DNA from: Microcoleus asticus IPMA8
GTDB lineage: Bacteria; Cyanobacteriota; Cyanobacteriia; Cyanobacteriales; Microcoleaceae
Direction: 5' to 3'
Assembly: GCF_013179805.1 (NCBI RefSeq)
Contig: NZ_SRRZ01000106.1
Location: forward strand, 1 to 26,867
DNA: 26,867 nt
Part shown: positions 8,001 through 15,285 of the stretch, one piece after another
Layout of the letters: every line of letters begins with the position of its first letter
Position numbering within the stretch: position 1 is the first letter of the stretch
Made by a program: the position numbers and the translations under genes
Notes under the pieces: model-generated
Told to the model about the DNA's origin: nothing
Databases searched by the model: none
The model's input: the letters and a program-made list of their open reading frames with translations, nothing else

Positions 8001-9170
8001 ATGAACATCGGTCACAAAATTGCCGACTGGCTCGAAAATCGCGCTGTTACCCCCGCCTACGCGGGTTGGCTGCTCTCGGGGATGACGGTTTTCTTTTTTG
8101 GGTCTGCGACTAATACAATGTCTGGGTGGCTGTACGCGCTTAGCGGTGGGGGTTTGGCGTTGTTGGGAGTAGCGGCGGTTTTGCCGGGAAAATCGCTCCG
8201 TTCCTTGGAAGTCCGCCGCCGCCCGATCGAACCGGTGAGTGCGGGCGATCGAATCACCGTCGAACTAGAAATCGAAAATCGCGCCAGCGAACCTAAGACT
8301 TTGTTGCAAGTGGTAGACATCTTGCCGTTTGTACTGGGAGAACCAATCGTCCGCCCGATCGAAGTCATAGAGCCTAACAGTATATACAGGGATACATACT
8401 ATATAGAAGTCCGGCAGCGGGGCGTCTATCGGTGGCAAGAGGTAAACTTGAGGACGGCGGCGCCTTTAGGGTTGTTTTGGTGCCGGCGCAGCCGCCCAGT
8501 CAAAGCGGTGGCGGTTGTCTATCCGCAGGTTTTGCCGTTGAGCACTTGCCCTTTGATCGATCGCATCGGTCAAGAAGACAGCCCGCAATTTTACAATCGC
8601 AGTCGATCGCAAGCTGCTACAGAAGGCCTCACCCGCAACCTGAGACCTTACCGCCACGGAGACCCCACCCGCCTGATTCACTGGCGCACCAGCGCCCGCT
8701 ACGGAGAACTGCGGGTGAGAGAGTTAGAAGTTGCAGCCGGCGGTCAAGAAATTATTATTGCTCTCGACAGCGCTGCGGCGTGGCAGCCAGAAGAATTTGA
8801 ACGAGCCGTAACTGTAGCTGCGTCTCTGTACTTCTATGCTAGCAAGCGCCTGTTAAACGTCAAACTTTGGACTGCCGGGACTGGACTCGTCTCGGGAAAC
8901 CGAGTAGTATTGGAAACTTTAGCTGCGGTTAATGCTGGGGAAGATGCGAGCGATAATCGGTCGAAACTGCCGATAATTTGGCTGACTCAAAACTCTGCAA
9001 GTTTAAGCACTCTTTCCCCTGGCAGCCGCTGGGTACTTTGGCCGTTGGCAACTGCTGAAACAGGCGAAAAAATGTTAGTCAAACATGATTTACCCGGTTT
9101 AGAAATTCGCTCCGACCGACCCTTAGAACTCCAGTTACAAGATCCTCTGGAAAGAGCGATTAGTTATTAA
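8001..9170 (+). CDS. DUF58 domain-containing membrane protein
   Basis: A 389-residue protein of the DUF58 family, usually coupled elsewhere to MoxR ATPases and vWA proteins; its biochemical role is not established. Two N-terminal membrane helices (about 22-40 and 44-62) are followed by a beta-rich, adhesion-like region (70-190). The DUF58 signature lies at 213-242, with RPYRHGDPTRLIHW and then RVRELE. The start is ATG at 8001; no strong ribosome-binding site is seen. It is divergent from the PilT-like gene, and no MoxR-type ATPase gene is adjacent in the window, unlike the common arrangement. The last 23 bp of its reading frame before the stop are duplicated just downstream. Confidence 0.85.
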   Translation: MNIGHKIADWLENRAVTPAYAGWLLSGMTVFFFGSATNTMSGWLYALSGGGLALLGVAAVLPGKSLRSLEVRRRPIEPVSAGDRITVELEIENRASEPKTLLQVVDILPFVLGEPIVRPIEVIEPNSIYRDTYYIEVRQRGVYRWQEVNLRTAAPLGLFWCRRSRPVKAVAVVYPQVLPLSTCPLIDRIGQEDSPQFYNRSRSQAATEGLTRNLRPYRHGDPTRLIHWRTSARYGELRVRELEVAAGGQEIIIALDSAAAWQPEEFERAVTVAASLYFYASKRLLNVKLWTAGTGLVSGNRVVLETLAAVNAGEDASDNRSKLPIIWLTQNSASLSTLSPGSRWVLWPLATAETGEKMLVKHDLPGLEIRSDRPLELQLQDPLERAISY

Positions 9171-9214
9171 GATAGTCCGGGACGCAAGCTGCTCTGGAAA
9201 GAGCGATTAGTTAT
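9145..9214 (+). repeat. 23-bp direct repeat straddling the DUF58 stop
   Basis: The 23-bp sequence beginning CTCTGGAAAGAGCGATTAG occurs at 9145-9167 (inside the 3' end of the DUF58 gene) and again, identical, at 9192-9214. The copies are offset by 47 bp, and the stop codon TAA lies directly after the first copy. Confidence 0.9.
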
Positions 9215-9384
9215 GAGGATTAACTTCATGAGTTTTCAGGTATCACAAACTTTTCCCATTTCGATCGCATATTTGGAGCGCGCTAAGAGTTTCCGCCCCA
9301 CAAGATTTTAATTGTAGAGAGATAGTTTGATTTTAATGGCGAGCCGATCGAACTCATTGTCTGAGATGAAAATGTTAATTCCTA

Positions 9385-9756
9385 TCACTCTTTAGTGTCG
9401 GGGAGAGTTTCGACTACATACTCAGGTACATACTCAGGTACATACTCGGACCGATTCTGGGGCAAAGTCTTGGGCAAATTCTCCGATGGATGTTCGAGCC
9501 TGACTCGCCGAATCGGGAGATTTGCAATTAGTGCTGTGGCCCGCTGGTCACTTTCCAGCGAGAACTCAGACCCGGTGGTATCGATTTCCACGTAGCGAGA
9601 TACCACCTCTAGAATTTCTCGGCGCATCGACTCAACCATTTCTGGGCTGAGTTCTGAGCGATCGTGGGCTAGAACCAGTTTGAGGCGCCGTTTTACCTCG
9701 TCGCGGCTGTTGTCAGGGGTGCGCGGGAAAAGTCGTTCGAGAAGTGTGTGTATCAT
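9385..9756 (-). CDS. minE: cell division topological specificity factor MinE
   Basis: MinE stimulates the MinD ATPase and drives Min oscillation, so that the division ring forms at mid-cell. The 123-residue protein begins with the membrane- and MinD-contacting segment (1-30, LLERLFPRTPDNSRDEVKRRL), then the helix (REILEVVSRYVEID, 46-59) and the dimeric beta-strand region to about 87. Residues 88-123 are an extra hydrophilic tail containing EYVPEYVPEYVV, encoded by a 12-bp tandem repeat at 9416-9449. The ATG at 9754-9756 fits the family N-terminus. It is the last gene of the minCDE group, 215 bp after minD. Confidence 0.95.
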   Translation of the reverse strand: MIHTLLERLFPRTPDNSRDEVKRRLKLVLAHDRSELSPEMVESMRREILEVVSRYVEIDTTGSEFSLESDQRATALIANLPIRRVRLEHPSENLPKTLPQNRSEYVPEYVPEYVVETLPDTKE

Positions 9757-9803
9757 GGGTCGGGCTGGTTTGTCAAGGGCTAGGCATAGAAAAGGTCATA
9801 CCG

Positions 9804-9831
9804 TTTTCGATTTTCGATTTTCGATTTTCGA
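9804..9831. repeat. heptamer tandem repeat (TTTTCGA)4
   Basis: Four perfect TTTTCGA units in the spacer between minD and minE, followed by a small hairpin GGGAAT/ATTCCC (9835-9840, 9846-9851; 5-nt loop). The unit differs by one base from the TTTTAGA arrays elsewhere in the window. Confidence 0.9.
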
Positions 9832-9971
9832 TTGGGGAATCACTCATTCCCTAAGGGTTGGGAGTTGACCTACAGTTTCATTCTTTTGGGGAACTGGTGT
9901 CACTGGGGGAAATCTCGGCTAGTTTTTGTGATGCAGTTGCTGCGGTTAAAGACCGATCGCCAATGAGCACA

Positions 9972-10778
9972 TCACATAATTTTAGTGTTTAAGAACTTGC
10001 GGAGGCGAGTGAAGAAGTTTTCCCGACGGGGATTGAGATCTAGAAATTCAACTTTTTCGCCTTCTAAGCGGCGGGCAATATTGTCGAAGGCAGTTCCAGC
10101 TAAAGAGGCCGTTTCCGACAATACTAATGGTTCGCCTCGGTTGGTGGAAACGATGACGCGCTCGTCGTCGGGAACGACGCCTAACAGCGGAATCGCGAGG
10201 ATTTCCCGCACGTCTTGCACCGACATCATATCATTTGCCAGCACCATTGCGGGTCTGATCCGGTTGACGATCAGGTTGATTTTCTTGACGTTGTTGGCTT
10301 CCAGCAGGCCGATGACTCGATCGGCATCGCGGACAGCAGCGATTTCTGGAGTGGTGACAATGATGCCTTCTTGGGCCGGGGCGATCGCATTTTGAAAACC
10401 TTGTTCAATTCCAGCAGGAGAGTCGATCAAAATATAGTCGTATTTTGCTCCCAACATCCCCACAAGCTGCTTCATTTGCTCAGCGCTGATGGCATCTTTC
10501 ATCCGAGTTTGGGCAGCCGGCAACAGCACCAAGCGCGGCTGCCGCTTGTCTTTCACCAAAGCTTGCTCTAATCGGCACTCTCCTGCGAGAACTTCTAATG
10601 CCGTGTAAACAATCCGATTTTCTAAGCCCAGCAGCAAGTCCAAATTTCTGAGACCGAAATCGGCATCAATTACGGCAACGTTTCGTCCCCGCTTAGCTAA
10701 AGCCATGCCGAGATTGGCTGTGGAGGTGGTTTTTCCTACCCCGCCTTTCCCTGATGTAACAACAATAATGCGAGCCAT
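9972..10778 (-). CDS. minD: septum site-determining protein MinD
   Basis: A membrane-associated ParA/MinD-type ATPase that recruits MinC to the membrane and is released by MinE. The 268-residue length is normal. The deviant Walker A is GKGGVGKTT at 10-18, with Lys11 as signature lysine. Also visible are DADFGLRNLD at 38-47, and IDSPAGIE near 137-144. The C-terminus (about 253-268, FFTRLRKFLNTKIM) is the expected amphipathic membrane-targeting helix. ATG start at 10778 without a visible Shine-Dalgarno sequence. It lies between minC (309-bp gap) and minE (215-bp gap). Both gaps are wide for an operon and carry tandem repeats, so it is unclear whether one transcript covers all three. Confidence 0.97.
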   Translation of the reverse strand: MARIIVVTSGKGGVGKTTSTANLGMALAKRGRNVAVIDADFGLRNLDLLLGLENRIVYTALEVLAGECRLEQALVKDKRQPRLVLLPAAQTRMKDAISAEQMKQLVGMLGAKYDYILIDSPAGIEQGFQNAIAPAQEGIIVTTPEIAAVRDADRVIGLLEANNVKKINLIVNRIRPAMVLANDMMSVQDVREILAIPLLGVVPDDERVIVSTNRGEPLVLSETASLAGTAFDNIARRLEGEKVEFLDLNPRRENFFTRLRKFLNTKIM

Positions 10779-11087
10779 AAGCGATTTTAGATTTATTGGG
10801 AATTAGTAATTGGGAATTAGTAATTGGGAATTAGTAATTGGGAATTAGTAATTGATAATTGGCAATTATTCTTTGGAAATTTTGCAGTAATCTGTTATTC
10901 AGTGAATTAACTCAACACTCAATACTCTCCTTGTTCTACTAATTATCTATTAATTTGCACTGATTTTAAAAATCGTCTTTTAGTGACTGATTTACCCAAG
11001 GCAAAAATGATCGAGTGCAGGCTTAAAGAGAAATAGTATTAACAATTACCCATTAACAATGACCAATGACCAATTACCAATTATCGA
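10779..11087. other. 309-bp minC-minD spacer without a gene
   Basis: AT-rich, with a 4x14-bp tandem repeat at its minD end and an AT-rich block of CCAATTACC/CCAATGACC-like units at its minC end (about 11041-11097). The two ends are roughly complementary. No ORF with a recognisable product and no RNA gene is seen. Confidence 0.6.
10795..10850. repeat. 14-bp tandem repeat, four copies
   Basis: Four perfect units of ATTGGGAATTAGTA at 10795-10808, 10809-10822, 10823-10836 and 10837-10850, followed by degenerate ATTGATAATTGGCAATTA. The array is 17 bp upstream of the minD start codon. Confidence 0.9.
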
Positions 11088-11927
11088 TTACTCATTACCC
11101 CCAACTAACTGCGATTTGTCAAAATCAGAGGCTCTACCGATCCGAATCCCTTGAGGCGTCACGTAGGCGACTTCCGGGAAAAACTGAGCGGGTGAGGTTT
11201 CTGGGCCTCTGGCAACATACTTAGCAATCCTAATCACCATCGGTTCCATCTGCAAGGTCATAATCACGCTTTTGGTGTTGCCACCGGCACCGGCGTGCAC
11301 GACTCCCCGCAAACGGCCCCAAACTAGGATATCGCCTCCGGCGATGACTGAGCCGCCTGGATTTACGTCTCCCAAAAGTACGACGGTGCCTGGATGACGA
11401 ATTTCTACGCCCGATCGCACTGTCATCTGCAAATATAAAGGTTCCGCCAGCGATTGCGGTTTTTCGGCAGCGGCTTTATTCAGGGAAGAAACCGGAGGCT
11501 GCTGTTCTACACAATAGCCTGCCGTAGCTGCGGCAACGGCGGTTTGGCGGCGACTGGTGTGGACTCGTTTGAGTTGCAGTTCCACTTCCGAGAGGGCAGA
11601 GGCTATCTCTTGCAGTTGGCGGATATCTAAAAGTCGATCGTTCCCCATCAATTGTACTTCTGCGTTAGGCTGCCAAAAGCGTTCTCCTGCATTCAGCCTG
11701 ACTTTTAGCTGCTGCCAAAGTTCAGTCCAAGTCGAGGCCGTGGCTGTTGCGGGTTCGCTGTTGGTTTCTGGGGGGAGTAGCAACAGTAGCTGTCCATCTT
11801 CTGTCTTGAGTCGGACTTGCAACTCTAAGCTGACTTCGGGTGTTGATTGAGGGGCGGCAGCAGCGGCTGCGGCGGAGGCATCGGGTGTCATGGGACAGTT
11901 TGATCTCGGGTAGGGACAGGTTAACAT
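11088..11927 (-). CDS. minC: septum site-determining protein MinC
   Basis: The division inhibitor that blocks FtsZ assembly away from mid-cell when bound to MinD. The reading frame spans 280 codons from TTG at 11930; the more likely starts are ATG at 11927 or ATG at 11891, and none has a convincing ribosome-binding site. An Ala-rich stretch (about 19-27) precedes the N-terminal domain (33-120). A Gln/Ala-rich linker leads to the C-terminal right-handed beta-helix (about 165-270), with HPGTVVLLGDVNPGGSV and then GGDILVWGRLRGVVHAGAGG, the diagnostic MinC signature that binds MinD. First gene of the minC-minD-minE series on this strand. Confidence 0.93.
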   Translation of the reverse strand: MLTCPYPRSNCPMTPDASAAAAAAAPQSTPEVSLELQVRLKTEDGQLLLLLPPETNSEPATATASTWTELWQQLKVRLNAGERFWQPNAEVQLMGNDRLLDIRQLQEIASALSEVELQLKRVHTSRRQTAVAAATAGYCVEQQPPVSSLNKAAAEKPQSLAEPLYLQMTVRSGVEIRHPGTVVLLGDVNPGGSVIAGGDILVWGRLRGVVHAGAGGNTKSVIMTLQMEPMVIRIAKYVARGPETSPAQFFPEVAYVTPQGIRIGRASDFDKSQLVGGNE

Positions 11928-12308
11928 CAATATTAGCCTGACTCGTCTTTTGCCTCAGCATTTGGGGGAAAAAGTCTTGTTTTTTTATTTTTAACGGCAG
12001 CCAGGGCAATTCTATTTCGTTTGTGAACAAGATTTTGTTTTATTGAACCGCAGAGGGCGCAGAGAAAGAGAATTAAGAGTTCAGAAGAGAGAATGAGAGA
12101 AGTTCACAAATTTGGTATCGTTTGTGAACAAGATTTTGTTTTAATGAACCGCAGAGGGCGCAGAGAACACAGAGAAAGAGAATTAAGAGAAGAGAGAATG
12201 AGAGAATTTGACAATTTTGGCATCGATTGTTATACAGGCAGGTAAGATGCAGAGAGAAATGGTTTTGAATTCACTAGCGCTTACTAATTATTAATTTTCA
12301 ATTACGTT
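11928..12308. other. 381-bp spacer without a gene
   Basis: Divergent region between minC and the ADP-ribosylglycohydrolase. More than half is a tandem duplication (12017-12225). It must hold the promoters of both genes, but no -35/-10 pair could be identified with confidence. Confidence 0.6.
12017..12225. repeat. tandem duplication of a ~101-bp GAACCGCAGAGG-type unit
   Basis: Copy 1 at 12017-12117 and copy 2 at 12118-12225 both run from TCGTTTGTGAACAAGATTTT through GAACCGCAGAGGGCGCAGAG and GAGAATGAGAGAA to GG(T/C)ATCG. Copy 2 has an extra AACACAGAG insertion and copy 1 a small insertion near 12082. The inner GAACCGCAGAGG...CACAGAG motif is a common dispersed repeat in cyanobacterial spacers (recalled). 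Confidence 0.9.
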
Positions 12309-13238
12309 ATGCAGCAAATAGAACATTATCGCGGCAGTCTTCTCGGTTTGGCAGTTGGCGATGCTCTCGGAACAACTTTAGAGTTCTGTCGCCCAGGAAC
12401 GTTTGCGCCTATTAACGATATGATTGGCGGCGGCCCGTTTCGACTGCAACCGGGCGAGTGGACGGACGATACTTCGATGGCACTTTGTTTGGCGGAAAGT
12501 TTGATTGAGAAACAAGGTTTCGATCCAGTCCATCAGTTAGAAACTTATGTGCGGTGGTGGCGAGAGGGACATTTGAGCAGCACTGGTGAATGTTTTGATA
12601 TTGGCAATACGGTTCAACAAGCACTTTGGAAGTTTAAAAATACAGGAAAACCTTACTGCGGTTTTACCGATGCTCAGACTGCTGGCAATGGTTCGATTAT
12701 GCGCTTGGCTCCCGTGCCTTTGTTTTATGCTAAAAATCCTTTAGAAGTCATAGAAAAATCTGCCGAAAGTTCGAGAACTACTCACGGTGCTGCTACTTGT
12801 GTGGATGCTTGCCGCTATTTTGGTGCTTTAATTGCGGGCGCTGTGAATGGAGTTGCTAAAGATGTGTTGCTTTTGGAAAGATATTGTCCGATTTCTGGAT
12901 ATTGGGCAGCAAATCCGCTGGTGGAAGAGATTGATGAGATTGCGGCGGGTTCTTTTAAACTGCGACAACCTCCTGAAATCAAAGGTACTGGTTATGTTGT
13001 CAAGTCTTTGGAGGCGGCACTTTGGGCGTTTTACAACAGTTCTTCTTTTGCCGAAGGCTGTTTGTTGGCTGTGAATTTGGGCGACGACGCGGATACAACT
13101 GGTGCGGTTTACGGACAATTGGCGGGGGCTTTTTACGGGGAGGGGGGAATACCGGAAAAATGGCGATCGCAATTGGCGTATCTCCCTTTAATTGCATCTT
13201 TCGCCGATCGACTCTTGACTTTATCTCGATCGAGCTGA
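12309..13238 (+). CDS. ADP-ribosylglycohydrolase family protein
   Basis: A DraG/ARH-type hydrolase of 309 residues, expected to remove ADP-ribose from proteins or small molecules with two bound Mg ions. The family motifs are complete: GLAVGDALGT at 13-22, the metal-binding WTDDTSM at 51-57, GNGSIMR at 126-132, a His at 159 in TTHGAA, and GDDADTTGA at 258-266, which supplies the other metal ligands. All-alpha throughout, with no signal peptide. ATG start at 12309; the upstream ATTACGTT gives no Shine-Dalgarno. No ADP-ribosyltransferase gene (DraT-like) is nearby, so the substrate is unknown. ndhD follows 249 bp later with its own -10-like box, so cotranscription is not required. Confidence 0.92.
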   Translation: MQQIEHYRGSLLGLAVGDALGTTLEFCRPGTFAPINDMIGGGPFRLQPGEWTDDTSMALCLAESLIEKQGFDPVHQLETYVRWWREGHLSSTGECFDIGNTVQQALWKFKNTGKPYCGFTDAQTAGNGSIMRLAPVPLFYAKNPLEVIEKSAESSRTTHGAATCVDACRYFGALIAGAVNGVAKDVLLLERYCPISGYWAANPLVEEIDEIAAGSFKLRQPPEIKGTGYVVKSLEAALWAFYNSSSFAEGCLLAVNLGDDADTTGAVYGQLAGAFYGEGGIPEKWRSQLAYLPLIASFADRLLTLSRSS

Positions 13239-13333
13239 ATGTTTACCACAGTTTTCCACTGCATCACAACAGAGTAATCGGTCATCGGTAATTGTCAACC
13301 CCTAAACTGCGACTAATGACTCCTGACTAATAA

Positions 13334-13358
13334 CTGCAAAACTTCTTGACTTTTGCAG
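13334..13358. repeat. 8-bp perfect hairpin downstream of the ADP-ribosylglycohydrolase
   Basis: CTGCAAAA (13334-13341) and TTTTGCAG (13351-13358) pair perfectly around a 9-nt loop, 95 bp after the stop. No T tract follows, so a terminator role is unproven. Confidence 0.45.
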
Positions 13359-13444
13359 CAAGTTGTGTTTAGCAGATTTACTCTGCATATCTCTAAAAAA
13401 AAAAGATTTATTTACAAATCTTAATTTTTGATTAAATTTAGTAT

Positions 13445-13450
13445 TATAAT
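13445..13450 (+). promoter_or_regulatory. possible -10 box of ndhD
   Basis: A perfect TATAAT (within TATTATAAT) lies 37 nt before the ndhD ATG, which would give a 5' leader of about 30 nt. No matching -35 hexamer is seen at 16-18 bp, so activator dependence is possible. Confidence 0.4.
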
Positions 13451-13487
13451 CTTGGTAACTTCCAAATAAGTATTTATTCTCACTATC

Positions 13488-15218
13488 ATGATAGCGGATC
13501 AATTTCCTTGGCTGACCGCAATAGTCATCCTACCCCTCCTAGCTTCCCTCGCCATCCCTTTTCTGCCCGATACAGACGGCAAAACCGTCCGCTGGTATGC
13601 GCTAGGCGTAGGTATTGCAGATTTTGTATTAATGTGCTGGGTGTTTTGGACACATTACGATCCGAGTATCTCTAGTTTCCAAATCGTAGAACAATATTCC
13701 TGGATACCTTCTTTAGGCCTCAACTGGTCTGTTTCCGTTGACGGACTGTCAGTTCCGCTGGTACTGTTGGCGGGATTGGTGACGACACTATCTATTTTTG
13801 CTGCATGGGAAGTCGATCGCAAGCCGAGACTCTTCTATTTCCTGATGCTGGTGATGTACTCCGCACAAATAGGAGTGTTCGTCGCCCAAGACATCATGCT
13901 GCTGTTCATTGTCTGGGAACTAGAACTAATTCCGGTGTACCTGCTAATCTCGATTTGGGGCGGACAAAACCGCCGCTACGCAGCTACCAAATTCTTGATT
14001 TACACCGCAGGCGCTTCCATCTTTATTTTGATAGCTGCCTTAGCAATGGCATTCTACGGCGGAGGCACCCCCACCTTCGACATGGTAGAACTAGGCTTGA
14101 AGGACTACCCACTGGGTTTAGAATTACTGCTTTATGCGGGATTGTTAATTGCCTTCGGCGTGAAACTGGCGATTTTCCCCTTTCACACTTGGCTACCTGA
14201 TGCCCACGGCGAAGCATCTTCTCCCGTGTCGATGATTCTGGCCGGCGTATTGCTGAAAATGGGCGGATACGGACTGATTCGGCTCAATTTGGAACTTCTT
14301 CCCAAAGCACACGTTTACTTTGCACCGATTATGGCGGTGCTCGGCGTGGTCAATATTATCTACGGCGCGCTTAATTCCTTCGGCCAATCGAACATGAAGC
14401 GCCGCTTAGCGAATTCGTCGATTTCTCACATGGGATTCGTGTTGTTGGGTATTGCTTCCTTCACGGATTTGGGAATCAACGGGGCGCTGTTGCAAATGAT
14501 TTCCCACGGTTTAATCGCCTCAGTATTGTTTTTCCTGGCTGGCGTTACTTACGATCGCACCCATACAATGATCATGGACGAGATGGGCGAGATTGGGAAA
14601 GTCATGCCGAAAGTGTTTGCCTTGTTTACCGCAGGCGCGATGGCATCTTTGGCACTCCCCGGCATGAGCGGTTTTGCTAGCGAATTGTCAGTGTTTGTGG
14701 GCGTCGCAACTAGCGATATGTACAGCGGTTCTTTCCGCGCGGTGACAGTGTTCCTGGCGGCAGTTGGACTCATTTTGACGCCGATTTATTTGCTCTCGAT
14801 GCTGCGACAGTTATTCTACAACTGTGGGACACTAGCGGCTTGCGACCTTGAGGATCTAAATTTGCAGAATCAGAGAAACAATCTGGATGAAGCGGTTTGT
14901 TTTGGTAATAGTTGCGTTTTGCCTGGTGATGCACCGTTTATTGATGCTAAACCTCGGGAAGTGGCGATCGCATTTTGCTTTTTGATACCAATTGTCGGCA
15001 TTGGTTTTTATCCCAACATGGCGATGCAAGTTTACGACGCGAAGACCGTGGCAGTGAACGCCACAGTCCGGCAATCTTATATCCAAATCGCTCAAGACAA
15101 TCCTCAGATTTATGCGAAGGGATTTTTGCTTCCCAGAATTGCCCAAGCTCAAAAAGCGCCGACTTTGGGCAAAATTACAGGGTCTGAATCTGCATCGGTT
15201 TTTGGAATGGTCAAATAA
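13488..15218 (+). CDS. ndhD: NAD(P)H-quinone oxidoreductase subunit 4 (NdhD, D1/D2 type)
   Basis: A proton-pumping membrane subunit of cyanobacterial NDH-1, acting in respiration and cyclic electron flow in the thylakoid membrane. The 576 residues are mostly hydrophobic with about 14 predicted helices. Key features are the conserved Glu in IVWELELIPVY (Glu144), the proton-path Lys in GVKLAIFPFHTWLPDAH (Lys226), and the following HGEASSPVSMILAG. The sequence around VDGLSVPLVLLAG and the GGQNRRYAATKF loop fits the NdhD1/D2 respiratory type rather than the D3/D4 CO2-uptake type; this subtype call is from memory. A hydrophilic Cys-containing loop (about 445-485, with CFGNSCVLPGDAPF) precedes the last helices, as in many filamentous cyanobacterial NdhD proteins. 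ATG start at 13488. Confidence 0.95.
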   Translation: MIADQFPWLTAIVILPLLASLAIPFLPDTDGKTVRWYALGVGIADFVLMCWVFWTHYDPSISSFQIVEQYSWIPSLGLNWSVSVDGLSVPLVLLAGLVTTLSIFAAWEVDRKPRLFYFLMLVMYSAQIGVFVAQDIMLLFIVWELELIPVYLLISIWGGQNRRYAATKFLIYTAGASIFILIAALAMAFYGGGTPTFDMVELGLKDYPLGLELLLYAGLLIAFGVKLAIFPFHTWLPDAHGEASSPVSMILAGVLLKMGGYGLIRLNLELLPKAHVYFAPIMAVLGVVNIIYGALNSFGQSNMKRRLANSSISHMGFVLLGIASFTDLGINGALLQMISHGLIASVLFFLAGVTYDRTHTMIMDEMGEIGKVMPKVFALFTAGAMASLALPGMSGFASELSVFVGVATSDMYSGSFRAVTVFLAAVGLILTPIYLLSMLRQLFYNCGTLAACDLEDLNLQNQRNNLDEAVCFGNSCVLPGDAPFIDAKPREVAIAFCFLIPIVGIGFYPNMAMQVYDAKTVAVNATVRQSYIQIAQDNPQIYAKGFLLPRIAQAQKAPTLGKITGSESASVFGMVK

Positions 15219-15250
15219 TTTTATCGAATTCTGTTTGTGTTGAAAATTGG

Positions 15251-15284
15251 GCGATCGCTTTTGTCAAAGGGCGATCGCTTTTTT
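15251..15284 (+). terminator. intrinsic terminator of ndhD built from two HIP1 octamers
   Basis: GCGATCGC at 15251-15258 and again at 15271-15278 pair (each is its own reverse complement), with extra T-G and T-A pairs inside, followed by T6 at 15279-15284. It is 33 nt past the ndhD stop and 2 nt before the stop of the convergent NB-ARC gene, so it may serve both directions. Confidence 0.8.
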
Positions 15285-15285
15285 G

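Noticed and set aside
8432..8800. 122-codon ORF overlapping the DUF58 gene
   Set aside because: It is in another frame of a well-supported gene, and its composition is that of a frame shadow.
10795..10850. CRISPR-like array (regularly spaced short repeats)
   Set aside because: The units are contiguous 14-mers with no unique spacers, and no cas gene is present. The heptamer arrays fail for the same reason.
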